From positions 372,001-436,000 of the forward strand of contig NZ_JANTHX010000004.1 in the NCBI RefSeq assembly GCF_024752305.1: a stretch of 64,000 nucleotides of DNA, in the 5' to 3' direction. Positions 47,582 to 57,727 of this stretch are shown piece after piece. Source of the stretch: Protaetiibacter mangrovi. GTDB lineage: Bacteria > Actinomycetota > Actinomycetes > Actinomycetales > Microbacteriaceae. Positions within the stretch are counted from its first letter, which is position 1; the number at the start of each line of letters is the position of its first letter. The notes under the pieces are model-generated. The model ran no database searches and was not told the origin of the DNA. It saw only the letters and a program-made list of their open reading frames with translations. Made by a program: the position numbers and the translations under genes.

Positions 47582-48715
47582 TCAGCGGATGCGCTCGCCG
47601 GCCGCCCAGACCGCGAAGACGCGGCTGTCGTCGTCGAGGGCGACCGCATCCGCGGCGTACCCCGGCTCGAGGAGCCCGAGCCGGTCGCCGAACCCGAGGG
47701 CCCGAGCCGGGACGGCGGTGACCGCACCCACGGCATCCGGCCAGGGCAGTCCTACGATGTCGACCGCGCGGCGCAGCGCCGCATCCTGGGTGAGCGTCGA
47801 GCCCGCGATCGTGTCGGTGCCGGACAGCATCGCCCGCCCGTCGCGCACCGTGACGTTGAGGGCGCCCAGGCGGTAGTCGCCGTCGGCGCTGCCCGCCGCG
47901 GCCATCGAGTCGGTGATGAACGCGACCCGGCCGGGGGCCTCGTCGAGGGTGAGGGCCACGATCCGCTCGTCGACGTGGTGACCGTCGACCACGAGCTCGA
48001 GCGTGACGCGCGGATCCGAGAGGGCCGCGACCACCGGGCCCGGGGCGCGGTGGTGGATCCCGTTCATGGCGTTGAAGGCATGCGTCAGGATGCTGGCCCC
48101 GCGGTCGAAGGCCCGAGCGGCCGTCTCGAAGTCGGCGTCGGTGTGCCCGACCGCGACCTTCACCCCGGCCGCGACGAACGCGTCGATCGCCTGGTCGGCT
48201 CCCGGTAGCTCGGGCGCCAGCGTGATCTGCCGCAGGGTGCCGTGCGCCGCCTCGATCAGCTCGTCGACCGTGATCGGGTCGGGCTCGCGCAGGTAGTCGA
48301 CGTGGTGCGCGCCGCGCTTGGCGGGGGCCAGGAACGGGCCCTCGAGGTGGGTGCCGAGCACGAGGGGGTCGGACTCCATCAGCTCGGCGATCTCGCCGAG
48401 GCTCGCCCGCAGCGCGGCGAGCGGGTTCGCGACGAGCGAGACGACCGAGCGGGTCGTGCCGAGCGCCCGGTGGGTGGCCAGCGCCGCATCCAGCTCCTCG
48501 CCCCCGTCGTCGTAGGCGTGACCGCCGCCGCCGTGGCCGTGGATGTCGACGAAGCCGGGCACCAGCCGGGCGCCCTCGAGATCGACCCGGTCGTCGGCAT
48601 CCGGCGCCTGCCCCGAGCCCGCCGCGCGGATGCGGTCGCCGTCGAACAGCACCCAGCCGTCCGGGGTCTCGCCGCGCTCGTCGGTGAGCAGTGCGGAGTG
48701 CAGGAGCAGCGTCAC
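47582..48715 (-). CDS. nagA: N-acetylglucosamine-6-phosphate deacetylase
   Basis: 377 residues. GTG start at 48715, with TACGCT exactly 6 nt upstream on this strand (leaderless type). Metal and substrate motifs: VPGFVDIHGHGGGG, the metal Glu in GTHLEGPFLAPAKRGAH, VGHTDADFE, THAFNAMNGIHHRAPG, VDGHHVDE and the catalytic Asp in FITDSMAAAG. It removes acetate from GlcNAc-6-P ahead of NagB. It is on the opposite strand from the rest of the nag operon and converges with it, so the two are controlled by separate promoters. Confidence 0.95.
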   Translation of the reverse strand: MTLLLHSALLTDERGETPDGWVLFDGDRIRAAGSGQAPDADDRVDLEGARLVPGFVDIHGHGGGGHAYDDGGEELDAALATHRALGTTRSVVSLVANPLAALRASLGEIAELMESDPLVLGTHLEGPFLAPAKRGAHHVDYLREPDPITVDELIEAAHGTLRQITLAPELPGADQAIDAFVAAGVKVAVGHTDADFETAARAFDRGASILTHAFNAMNGIHHRAPGPVVAALSDPRVTLELVVDGHHVDERIVALTLDEAPGRVAFITDSMAAAGSADGDYRLGALNVTVRDGRAMLSGTDTIAGSTLTQDAALRRAVDIVGLPWPDAVGAVTAVPARALGFGDRLGLLEPGYAADAVALDDDSRVFAVWAAGERIR

Positions 48716-48735
48716 GTGTCGAGCGTAGCGACGGG

Positions 48736-49593
48736 CTACGTGAAGATGATGGTGCGCGCGCCGTCGAGCAGCACGCGGTCCTCCGAGAACCACTTGACCG
48801 CCTGGGTGAGGGTGCGGCTCTCCTCGTCCTGCCCGATCGCGACGAGCTCGGCGGGGGTGCGGGTGTGGTCGACCCGCACGATGTTCTGCTCGATGATCGG
48901 GCCCTCGTCGAGGTCGCTCGTGACGAAGTGGGCCGTGGCGCCGATGATCTTCACCCCGCGGGCGTGGGCCTGCTTGTAGGGGTTCGCGCCCTTGAAGCCC
49001 GGCAGGAACGAGTGGTGGATGTTGATGATCCGCCCGGCGAGGGCGTCGCACAGCTCGGGGGAGAGGATCTGCATGTACCGCGCGAGCACGACGAGCTCGA
49101 TGTCGTGCTCCTCGACCACCTCGAGCACGCGCTCCTCGAAGGCGAGCTTCTGCCCGGGGCTCGTCACCGGGTGCGACTCGAACGGCACCCCGTAGAACGA
49201 GGCCAGCCCGCCGAGGTCGGGGTGGTTCGCGAGCACGAGGGGGATGTCGACCGCGAGCTGGCCTGCGCGCTGCCGGAACAGCAGGTCGTTGAGGCAGTGC
49301 GCGGCTTTCGACGCGAGCACGAGCGTGCGCAGCGGCCGGCCGACCACGTCGAGCTGCCATGTCATCCCGTAGCGCTCGGTGACGGGGGCGAGCGCCTCCT
49401 CGAAGCGCTCCCGGCTCGCCGTCGACTCGACCTGCAGCCGCATGAAGAACGTGCCCGTGTCGTCGCTCGAGAACTGCTGCGACTCGGTGATGTTGCCGTC
49501 GGCCTCCACGATCGCACCGCTGATGGCGTGCACGATGCCCGGCCTGTCCTCGCAGACGAGGGTCAGGATCCAGTGGGTGCTCTCGGGCGTCAC
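48736..49593 (-). CDS. purU: Formyltetrahydrofolate deformylase
   Basis: 285 residues. N-terminal ACT domain (about 8-85, ILTLVCEDRPGIVHAISGAI) and a C-terminal formyl-transferase-like domain with the catalytic Asn/His in INIHHSFLPGFKGANPY and Asp in VTSDLDEGPII. It hydrolyses 10-formyl-THF to THF and formate and balances the one-carbon pool; the ACT domain senses Met or Gly in relatives. GTG start at 49593; TACGCT is 8 nt upstream. It shares the neighbourhood with glyA and folD, though an MFS gene lies between. Confidence 0.94.
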   Translation of the reverse strand: MTPESTHWILTLVCEDRPGIVHAISGAIVEADGNITESQQFSSDDTGTFFMRLQVESTASRERFEEALAPVTERYGMTWQLDVVGRPLRTLVLASKAAHCLNDLLFRQRAGQLAVDIPLVLANHPDLGGLASFYGVPFESHPVTSPGQKLAFEERVLEVVEEHDIELVVLARYMQILSPELCDALAGRIINIHHSFLPGFKGANPYKQAHARGVKIIGATAHFVTSDLDEGPIIEQNIVRVDHTRTPAELVAIGQDEESRTLTQAVKWFSEDRVLLDGARTIIFT

Positions 49594-49637
49594 GAGACAC
49601 CAGCGTAGGGCGTCGGCGGCGCGGCTAGGCTCGACGC

Positions 49638-50825
49638 GTGAGCACGAGCACCACGGGGTTCCCCTTCTTCCGGCTGCTCGTCCTCACCGGGGCGATCTTC
49701 GCCTCCGTCTCGAGCGAGTTCCTGCCGACGGGGCTGCTGCCCGAGATGGCGGCCGAGCTGCAGGTCTCGGAGTCGCAGATCGGTCTGCTGGTCACCGTCT
49801 TCGCGGGCACGGTCGTGCTCTCCACCGCGCCGCTCACCGTGCTCACCCGGCGCTACTCGCGCAAGTGGCTCATGGTGCTGCTGCTCGGCGTCTTCGCCCT
49901 CACGAACGTGCTGTGCGCCATCGCGCCGAGCTACTGGTTCCTCGTGGGGGCCCGCATCGTCGGCGGTCTCGCGCACGGGCTGTTCTGGGCCGTCACGGGG
50001 CCGTATGCCGCGCGCCTCGTGCCGAAGCACCAGCTCGCCCGCGCCATCTCCATCACCAACGCCGGCGGCACGATGGCGTTCATCCTGGGGGTGCCGCTCG
50101 GCACCTTCCTCGGCCACGCGCTCGGCTGGCGGCTCGCCTTCGTGGCGATGGCCGCCGTGGTGCTCGTGTTCATGGTCTTCGTGATCGTCTACCTGCCGCC
50201 CGTGTCGCATCTCGTGCCGCTCGCGACGGGCGAGATCCCGCTGCCGGCCCGCAAGGACCGGTCGCTGCCCGCCGTCGTGATCGTGTGCGTCACGGTGGTG
50301 CTCATCATCACCGGGCAGAACATCTTCTACACCTACATCGCGCCGTGGGCGATCCAGATCGGCGGCATCGACGAGGCGGGCATCTCGGGTCTGCTGTTCG
50401 CCTACGGTGCGGCGGGCGCGATCGGCCTCGCGCTGGGCGGTGCGTTCGGCGACCGCTACCCGCGCGCCTCGGTCAACGTCTCGCTCGGCGGGGTCGTGGT
50501 GGCGATCCTGCTGCTCGGGGCGTTCGGCACCTCGGCGGTGCCGATCGTGGTCGGCATGATCCTGTGGAGCGTCTTCTTCGGCGGCGTGCCCGCGCTCATG
50601 CACTCGCGGGTGCTGCACTCGGCGTCGGAGCGCATCCGGGATCTCGCGGCCGCCTGGCTCACCACCGCGTTCAACCTGGCGATCGGCGGGGGTGCGCTGC
50701 TCGGCGGTGTGCTGCTCGACCACCTGGGCATCGCCGTGCTGCCGTGGGTGGGTGCCGCGGTCATCGCGCTGGGCCTCGTCTTCGCCGCGTCCACCGACCG
50801 CGTCCGCATGTCGCTGCACCGCTGA
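49638..50825 (+). CDS. MFS transporter, DHA1 (sugar/drug efflux) type
   Basis: 395 residues, about twelve helices. Opening SSEFLPTGLLPEMAAELQVSESQIGLLVTVFA is typical of the DHA1 family (AraJ/SotB-like), with RYSRKWLMV in loop 2-3 and GVPLGTFLGHALGWRLAF in helix 5 (motif C of antiporters). GTG start; TAGGCT exactly 6 nt upstream, and the start is 45 bp from the divergent purU start. Substrate unknown. It splits the folate-linked genes purU and glyA. Confidence 0.87.
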   Translation: MSTSTTGFPFFRLLVLTGAIFASVSSEFLPTGLLPEMAAELQVSESQIGLLVTVFAGTVVLSTAPLTVLTRRYSRKWLMVLLLGVFALTNVLCAIAPSYWFLVGARIVGGLAHGLFWAVTGPYAARLVPKHQLARAISITNAGGTMAFILGVPLGTFLGHALGWRLAFVAMAAVVLVFMVFVIVYLPPVSHLVPLATGEIPLPARKDRSLPAVVIVCVTVVLIITGQNIFYTYIAPWAIQIGGIDEAGISGLLFAYGAAGAIGLALGGAFGDRYPRASVNVSLGGVVVAILLLGAFGTSAVPIVVGMILWSVFFGGVPALMHSRVLHSASERIRDLAAAWLTTAFNLAIGGGALLGGVLLDHLGIAVLPWVGAAVIALGLVFAASTDRVRMSLHR

Positions 50826-50860
50826 CCCCTCACCCCTCGGACGGATCGCGTACACTCGGA

Positions 50861-50941
50861 GGCGTCGCGACTGGCGTTCGGATGGGTCACCATCGGGGAG
50901 CGACGATCACGAGTGCGGCGGCCGTACGCCTGGGCCGCCCC
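50861..50941 (+). promoter_or_regulatory. ZTP (pfl) riboswitch upstream of glyA
   Basis: All conserved parts are present: P1 GTCGC (50864-50868) with GCGAC (50900-50904), the GACTGGCG junction, P2 GATGG-GTCA-CCATC (50881-50894), GGGGAGC after it, and the 3' domain with GGCGGCC pairing GGCCGCC around GTACGCCTG, whose CGCC can pair with the upstream GGCG as the pseudoknot. TACACT (50851-50856) is a -10 candidate just before it. It senses ZMP/ZTP, which build up when 10-formyl-THF is short. No terminator follows, so control is probably at the SD (AAGGAGC) before the GTG. Confidence 0.9.
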
Positions 50942-50982
50942 CACCGCAACCGGGTAGTTTTCTCGTGACGTAAGGAGCGCCA

Positions 50983-52275
50983 GTGAGCACCGAATCCACC
51001 TTCCTCTCCCCCCTCGCCGAGGTCGACCCCGAGGTCGCCGCCGCGCTCGAGGCCGAGCTCGGTCGCCAGCGCTCGACGCTCGAGATGATCGCCTCAGAGA
51101 ACTTCGTGCCGCGTGCCGTGCTCGAGGCGCAGGGCTCCGTGCTCACCAACAAGTACGCCGAGGGCTACCCGGGCCGCCGCTACTACGGCGGCTGCGAGTT
51201 CGTCGACGTGGTCGAGACCCTCGCGATCGAGCGCGCCAAGGAGCTGTTCGGCGCCGCGTACGCGAACGTGCAGCCGCACTCCGGCGCCTCCGCCAACGCC
51301 GCCGTGCTGGCCGCGATCGCGCAGCCGGGCGACCGGATCCTCGGCCTCGAGCTCGCCCACGGCGGGCACCTCACGCACGGCATGAAGCTCAACTTCTCGG
51401 GCAAGCTCTACGAGGCGCACTCGTACAAGGTCGACCCCGAGACCTTCCGGGTCGACATCGACGAGGTGCGCCGGGTTGCGCTCGAGGTGCAGCCGCAGGT
51501 GATCATCGCCGGCTGGTCGGCCTACCCGCGTCAGCTCGACTTCGCCGCGTTCCGTTCGATCGCCGACGAGGTCGGCGCGAAGCTCTGGGTCGACATGGCC
51601 CACTTCGCAGGACTCGTGGCCGCGGGGCTGCACCCCTCGCCCGTGCCGTACGCGCACGTGACGAGCTCGACGGTGCACAAGACCATCGGCGGACCCCGCT
51701 CGGGCTTCATCCTCACCAACGACGAGGAGCTCGCCAAGAAGATCAACTCGAACGTGTTCCCCGGGCAGCAGGGCGGCCCGCTCATGCACGTGATCGCCGC
51801 GAAGGCGACCGCGTTCAAGCTCGCGGGCACCCCCGAGTTCCGCGACCGCCAGGAGCGCACCGTGCGCGGCGCCGCGATCCTCGCCGAGCGCCTGACCGCC
51901 CCGGATGCGAAGGCCGCGGGCGTCGACGTGCTGACCGGCGGCACCGACGTGCACCTCGTGCTCGTCGACCTGCGCACCTCCGAGTTCAGCGGCAAGGAGG
52001 CCGAGGACCGCCTGCACGAGGTCGGCATCACGGTCAACAAGAACTCGGTGCCGAACGACCCGCGCCCGCCGATGGTGACCTCCGGCATCCGGATCGGCAC
52101 CCCGGCGCTCGCGACGCGCGGCTTCGGCGACGCGGAGTTCACCGAGGTGGCCGACATCATCGCCCTCGCCCTGCAGCCCGGCGCCGACATCCCGGCGCTG
52201 CGCGCCCGTGTCGCGACCCTCGCCGACGCCTTCCCCCTCTACGAGGGCCTCACCTCCCCGAGCACCTGGGCCTGA
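50983..52275 (+). CDS. glyA: Serine hydroxymethyltransferase
   Basis: 430 residues. PLP-binding Lys233 in [50 protein letters not shown] at the N-terminus, and the folate-site region [11 protein letters not shown]. It makes glycine and 5,10-methylene-THF from serine and THF. GTG start at 50983 with AAGGAGC upstream. A ZTP riboswitch controls it. The TGA stop is the first codon-length of a palindrome at 52273-52330, and folD follows 58 bp later. Confidence 0.97.
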   Translation: MSTESTFLSPLAEVDPEVAAALEAELGRQRSTLEMIASENFVPRAVLEAQGSVLTNKYAEGYPGRRYYGGCEFVDVVETLAIERAKELFGAAYANVQPHSGASANAAVLAAIAQPGDRILGLELAHGGHLTHGMKLNFSGKLYEAHSYKVDPETFRVDIDEVRRVALEVQPQVIIAGWSAYPRQLDFAAFRSIADEVGAKLWVDMAHFAGLVAAGLHPSPVPYAHVTSSTVHKTIGGPRSGFILTNDEELAKKINSNVFPGQQGGPLMHVIAAKATAFKLAGTPEFRDRQERTVRGAAILAERLTAPDAKAAGVDVLTGGTDVHLVLVDLRTSEFSGKEAEDRLHEVGITVNKNSVPNDPRPPMVTSGIRIGTPALATRGFGDAEFTEVADIIALALQPGADIPALRARVATLADAFPLYEGLTSPSTWA

Positions 52276-52330
52276 GGCGTCAGTTGGTGTCGCCTGAGCG
52301 CGCCCCGAAACGACAGAAAGTGACGCCTCG
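52273..52330. repeat. Intergenic palindrome, TGAGGCG type
   Basis: 19-nt arms (52274-52292 and 52311-52329) with perfect outer nine (GAGGCGTCA/TGACGCCTC) and inner five (TGTCG/CGACA) pairs and an unpaired centre. Starts with the TGA stop of glyA and ends 4 bp before the folD ATG. Same type as 13418-13475. Confidence 0.7.
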
Positions 52331-52333
52331 AGC

Positions 52334-53221
52334 ATGACGGCACAGGTACTCGACGGGATCGCGACGGCGTCGGCGATCAAGGGGGAGCTGACGCAGCGGG
52401 TGGCGGCGCTCGCCGCGCGGGGCGTCGTGCCCGGGCTCGGCACGCTGCTCGTCGGCGCGGATCCCGGATCGGTCTCCTACGTGACCGGCAAGCACCGCGA
52501 CTCCGCCGAGGTCGGTATCCGCTCCATCCGGGAGGAGCTGCCGGCCGATGCGAGCGAGGCGGATGTGCGCGCGGCCATCGCGCGGCTGAACGCGAACCCC
52601 GAGGTCACCGGCTACATCGTGCAGCTGCCGCTGCCGGCCGGCATCGACGAGAACGCGATGCTCGAGCTCATCGACCCCGACAAGGACGCCGACGGCCTGC
52701 ACCCGACCAACCTCGGGCGGCTCGTGCTCGGCGTGGAGGGCGAGCTGCACTCGCCGCTGCCGTGCACCCCTGCGGGGGTCGTCGAGCTGCTGCGCCGACA
52801 CGACGTGCCGATCGCCGGGAAGCACGTGACCATCATCGGGCGCGGCCTGACCGTGGGTCGACCGCTCGGGCTCGTCTTCACCCGCAAGGGCGTCGACGCG
52901 ACGGTCACCCTGACGCACTCGCGCACGACCGACATCGCGTCCGAGGTGGCGCGGGCGGACATCGTGGTCGCCGCGGTCGGCGTGCCGCACTTCGTGAAGC
53001 CGGAGTGGGTGAAGCCCGGTGCGGCCGTGCTCGACGTGGGCGTCACGCGGGTCGGGATGACGGAATCCGGCCGGGCGAAGCTCGCCGGCGACGTCCACCC
53101 CGATGTGGCGGACGTCGCCGGCTGGCTGTCGCCGAACCCCGGCGGTGTCGGCCCGATGACGCGCGCGATGCTGATCGCGAACGTGGTCGAGGCCGCCGAG
53201 AGGCGACTCGCGAACTCCTAG
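52334..53221 (+). CDS. folD: Methylene-THF dehydrogenase / methenyl-THF cyclohydrolase
   Basis: 295 residues. Catalytic Tyr49 and Lys53 in [38 protein letters not shown] (the family's PLP...I-x-P-x-KDVDG block), [13 protein letters not shown], the Rossmann loop [14 protein letters not shown] and the end [12 protein letters not shown]. It interconverts 5,10-methylene-THF and 10-formyl-THF, feeding purN and purH. It lies downstream of the riboswitch-controlled glyA and may share its transcript unless the palindrome terminates it. Its TAG stop shares CTAG with the stop of the convergent gene. Confidence 0.96.
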   Translation: MTAQVLDGIATASAIKGELTQRVAALAARGVVPGLGTLLVGADPGSVSYVTGKHRDSAEVGIRSIREELPADASEADVRAAIARLNANPEVTGYIVQLPLPAGIDENAMLELIDPDKDADGLHPTNLGRLVLGVEGELHSPLPCTPAGVVELLRRHDVPIAGKHVTIIGRGLTVGRPLGLVFTRKGVDATVTLTHSRTTDIASEVARADIVVAAVGVPHFVKPEWVKPGAAVLDVGVTRVGMTESGRAKLAGDVHPDVADVAGWLSPNPGGVGPMTRAMLIANVVEAAERRLANS

Positions 53222-53493
53222 AGCTGCGGCGCGAGGGCGAAGCGGATGTTGCCCGTGCCGTCGATCTGCGCGTCGAGCGTCATCTCGTCGAGCACCTGGG
53301 CGACCGGCCCGTCCATGAAGACGCGCGCCCCGGACTGCTCCACGACGACCTCGCTGGGCGCGGGGGCGTCCGCGATCGCGATGTCGAAGCGGTTGTCGCC
53401 CTGCTGGATGCGCAGCCCGGCCGTGTCGGTCTCGCTCGCGCGCGAGACCAGGTCGGAGACGACGGTGCCGGCGTTCTCGGTGAGGGTGAGCAT
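53218..53493 (-). CDS. HesB/IscA-like protein lacking the cluster-binding cysteines
   Basis: 91 residues. Fold marks of the A-type carrier family are visible: [55 protein letters not shown]. The conserved Cys residues (C-x(n)-C-G-C) are entirely missing; there is no Cys in the protein. Cys-free relatives occur widely in actinobacteria and their role is unknown. The ATG is 10 nt after GGAAAGGGGA. Its stop overlaps that of folD in a shared CTAG. Confidence 0.75.
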   Translation of the reverse strand: MLTLTENAGTVVSDLVSRASETDTAGLRIQQGDNRFDIAIADAPAPSEVVVEQSGARVFMDGPVAQVLDEMTLDAQIDGTGNIRFALAPQL

Positions 53494-53603
53494 TGCGGTT
53501 CCCCTTTCCCTTGGGTTTCGAAGTCGGCCACGATTCCGAGAATCAGGGGACGCCGCAACCCCTTCGGCGGCGAGTCGCCGGGTTTACGGAGGGGATTGCC
53601 AGG

Positions 53604-54766
<1,163 letters not shown>

Positions 54767-54770
<4 letters not shown>

Positions 54771-55852
54771 ACCGACGCCACCGCCTCCCGCAGCCGTGCG
54801 GCCGCATCCTCCGGAACGATATCCGCCACCCAGGCGCCCATGGCGGCCTCCGAGCCGGCGAGGAACTTGAGCCGGTCGGCGGCGCGGCGGGGCGAGGTGA
54901 TCTGCAGCATGAGCCGCACCTCGTCGCGGCCCTCGCGCACGGGGGCCTGGTGCCAGGCGCCGATGTAGGGCGTCGGGGTGTCGTAGAGCGCGTCGAGCCC
55001 CTGCAGCAGGCGCTTGAAGACGGTCGCGAGCTCTGTGCGCTCCGCCTCGTCGAGGGCGTCGATGTCGGGCACGTGGCGGTGCGGCAGCAGATGCAGCTCG
55101 ACGGGCCAGCGGGCGGCGAAGGGCACGAAGGCGGTCCAGTGCCCGCCGGACAGCACGACCCGCGGGCCGGCCTGCTCGCGCTCGAGGATGCGGGCGAAGA
55201 GGTCGGGACCGAGTTCGGCGATCGAGGCGAGCGTCGAGCGGGTGCGCGGGGTCACGTAGGGGTACGCGTAGATCTGGCCGTGCGGATGCCCGAGGGTCAC
55301 CCCGATCGCCTCGCCGCGGTTCTCGAACGGGAACACCTGCGCGACGCCGGGCAGGGCCGACAGCTCGCGCGTGCGGTCCGCCCACGCCTCGATGACGGTG
55401 CGGATGCGGCTGACCGACTGGGTGCCGAGCGATCCGGTCGACTCGGGGCTGAAGCACACGACCTCGCAGCGACCCACCGACGGCGAGGTGCGGTCGTATC
55501 CGATGCCCGGCGGCGGCACGGGTCCGTCGGTCTCGGGACCGAACGAGGGCGAGCGGTTCTCGAACACGACGACGTCGTACTGGTCGGGGATCTCCGACGG
55601 GTTCTCGGCCGTCTGGGGGGCGAGCGGGTCGAGGTGGGCCGGCGGCAGGAAGACGCGGTTGTTGCGGGCGGAGGCCACCGAGACCCAGTCGCCGGTGAGC
55701 ACGTCCTGGCGCATGGTCGCGGTCGCGGGTCGGGGGTCGAGCGCGCGTTCGTCGAGTCGGCGCTCGGGTGGGAGCGTCGAGTCGGCGTCGTCGAAGTAGA
55801 GCAGCTCGCGTCCGTCGGCCATGCGCGCGACGCGGCGGGTGACACCGGTCAT
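54767..55852 (-). CDS. galT: Galactose-1-phosphate uridylyltransferase
   Basis: 361 residues. Class I GalT: active-site LGHPHGQIYAYP with the covalent His, HLLPHRHV near the C-terminal half, VSVASARNNRVFLP at the start and FENRGEAIG. The ATG at 55852 has TATCGT exactly 6 nt upstream on this strand; that hexamer lies inside a perfect inverted repeat (55856-55871), so a bound repressor would cover the promoter. The DeoR regulator is transcribed divergently 51 bp away. Confidence 0.95.
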
Positions 55853-55855
55853 GCA

Positions 55856-55899
55856 CTTACGATAACGTAAGCGGATCTTGCTGAATCGAAAGGTTTCGA
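55856..55899. promoter_or_regulatory. Two operators between galT and the DeoR gene
   Basis: CTTACG-ATAA-CGTAAG (55856-55871) overlaps the galT -10 hexamer; TCGAAA-GG-TTTCGA (55886-55899) ends 4 bp before the ATG of the regulator. Both have perfect 6-bp arms, though the two sequences differ from one another. Confidence 0.65.
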
Positions 55900-55903
55900 A
55901 AGT

Positions 55904-56716
55904 ATGACGGATGCCGCGCTTCCCGCCGAGCTGCGGCGCGCGCGGATCGCCGAGCGGGTCCGCGAAGACGGCATCCTGCGGGTCGCCGAAGCGGCCGCCT
56001 GGTTCGGCGTGAGCGAGGTCACGATCCGCTCGGACCTGGGGCTGCTCGAGGGGGCCGGGCTGGTGCGCCGGGTGCACGGCTCCGCCTTGCCCGTGCTCGC
56101 CGGGCCGCGTGAGGAGCCCCTCGAGCGCGTCTCGGCGCGGGATGCCGCGGCCAAGCGGGCGATCGGACGGCGGGCGGCCTCGCTCGTCGGCAGCGGCACG
56201 AGCGTGCTGCTCGACGTGGGCTCGACCACGCTCGCCGTCGCCCACGCCCTCGTCGACCGGGTGGAGCGCGGCGACCTCGACGAGCTCGTCGTCGTCACCA
56301 ACGGGCTCTCGATCGCGCTCGCCCTCGAGGCCGCCGTACCGCGCATCACCGTCGTCCTCACCGGCGGCACCCTGCGTCCGCTGCAGCACTCGCTCGTCGA
56401 CCCGGGCGCCTCCGAGTCGATCGCGGGCCTGCACGTCGACCTCGCGGTCCTCGGCTGCAACGGCGTGGACGCCGAGGGGCGCGTCACCAACCTCAACCTC
56501 GCGGAGGCCGAGGTGAAGCGCGCGATGCTCGCCGCATCCGCCACCCACCTGGTGGTGGCCGAGTCGGCCAAGCTCGGCGCGCGCCACCTCGGCACCATCG
56601 GCCTGGCCGACGCGTCGACCACCATCGTGACGGCCGGCCCCTGGTCCGACGCCGCCTCGACCGCGGCATCCGCGCTCGCCGCCCTCGGGGTCCGCGTCAT
56701 CCGTGCCGATGGGTGA
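55904..56716 (+). CDS. DeoR/GlpR-family transcriptional regulator
   Basis: 270 residues. N-terminal HTH (RRARIAERVREDGILRVAEAAAWFGVSEVTIRSDLGLLEGAGLVRRVHG) and a C-terminal sugar-phosphate-binding domain (LLDVGSTTLAVAHAL, VVVTNGLSIALAL, LTGGTLRPLQHSLV). Such repressors are released by a phosphorylated sugar, here plausibly galactose-1-phosphate. It is divergent from galT-galK and followed, after a strong palindrome, by two aldose epimerase genes. Its TGA stop lies within that palindrome. Confidence 0.93.
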   Translation: MTDAALPAELRRARIAERVREDGILRVAEAAAWFGVSEVTIRSDLGLLEGAGLVRRVHGSALPVLAGPREEPLERVSARDAAAKRAIGRRAASLVGSGTSVLLDVGSTTLAVAHALVDRVERGDLDELVVVTNGLSIALALEAAVPRITVVLTGGTLRPLQHSLVDPGASESIAGLHVDLAVLGCNGVDAEGRVTNLNLAEAEVKRAMLAASATHLVVAESAKLGARHLGTIGLADASTTIVTAGPWSDAASTAASALAALGVRVIRADG

Positions 56717-56772
56717 GGGGTCGCAAAGTGCACCTGCGGCGGCGTGTCGGGTGCACTTTGCGACCCCTCACC
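56712..56772. repeat. Perfect 23-bp palindrome (hairpin), TGAGGGGTCGC type
   Basis: Arms 56712-56734 and 56750-56772 pair at all 23 positions with a 15-nt loop. The stop TGA of the DeoR gene (56714-56716) lies in the left arm. It is the longest perfect inverted repeat in the window and could end transcription in both directions, or be a repetitive extragenic element. Confidence 0.85.
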
Positions 56773-56791
56773 GGTGGCTAGGCTCGTCACC

Positions 56792-57727
56792 GTGCATTCC
56801 CCCCTCGGTGACGTGATCGAACTGCGCACGGCCGCCTCCACGGCCCGCATCGCGCCTCTCGCGGCGGCCCTCGCCGGGCTCGAGGTGCGCGGCGTCGAGC
56901 TCGCCGAGCGCACCCCCGACACCCGCATCCCCTCGCACGGGCACGGCATCGTGCTCGCGCCGTGGCCCAACCGGGTGCGCGGGGCGCGCTGGACGCACGA
57001 CGGGGTCGAGCAGTTCCTCGACGTCACCGACCCGAGCCGCGGCAACGCCATCCACGGCCTGCTGCGCAACACCGCCTATCGCGTCGCCGACCGCACGGAT
57101 GCCGCGGTCACGCTGGCGGCCCGCATCCACCCCCAGCACGGCTGGCCGTTCCTGCTCGACACGACCGTGCGCTACGCGCTCTCCGACGACGGCCTCACCG
57201 TCACGCACACCGCCCGCAACCTCGGCTCGGCACGCGCTCCCTGGGCGGTCGGCGCGCATCCGTACCTGCGCGTCGGCGCCGGGCCGCTCGACGAGGTCGC
57301 GCTCGAGGTGCGCGGCGGCGACCGCTATCTCGAGCTCGACGAGGCGCTCGTGCCCGTGGCGGTGCGCGAGGTCGAGACGGGGGGCCCGCTCGACGTGCGC
57401 ACGCCCCGCCCCCTCGGCGGGCTCGACCTCAACGTCGCCTACCAGGATGTCGCGACCGGCCCGGAGGGGGCGGCCGCCCTCATCGCCCCGGACGGAGTCC
57501 GCACCGTGGTCTGGCAGGACCCCGCCTTCCGCTGGCTGCAGGCCTACACCCCGCGCGACTTCCCGCACGTCGACGCCGACGGCGCCGAGGCGGCGGCGCT
57601 CGCCGTCGCCCTCGAGCCGATGACGGCCGCCCCCGACGCCCTCAACTCGGGCGAGGGGCTCGTGTGGCTGGAGCCGGGCGAGAGCTGGCAGGCGTCGTGG
57701 GGCATCCGATACGAGGAGAACGCATGA
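56792..57727 (+). CDS. Aldose 1-epimerase family protein, copy 1
   Basis: 311 residues. Mutarotase fold: APWPNRVRGARW (substrate Arg), GNAIHGLLRN and the catalytic His in HPYLRVG with the preceding IHPQHGWPF. It interconverts sugar anomers, for example alpha- and beta-galactose before GalK. The frame is open upstream into the palindrome, but the GTG at 56792 is preferred: TAGGCT lies 7 nt before it, as at many leaderless starts here. The next epimerase overlaps by 4 bp. Confidence 0.88.
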   Translation: MHSPLGDVIELRTAASTARIAPLAAALAGLEVRGVELAERTPDTRIPSHGHGIVLAPWPNRVRGARWTHDGVEQFLDVTDPSRGNAIHGLLRNTAYRVADRTDAAVTLAARIHPQHGWPFLLDTTVRYALSDDGLTVTHTARNLGSARAPWAVGAHPYLRVGAGPLDEVALEVRGGDRYLELDEALVPVAVREVETGGPLDVRTPRPLGGLDLNVAYQDVATGPEGAAALIAPDGVRTVVWQDPAFRWLQAYTPRDFPHVDADGAEAAALAVALEPMTAAPDALNSGEGLVWLEPGESWQASWGIRYEENA

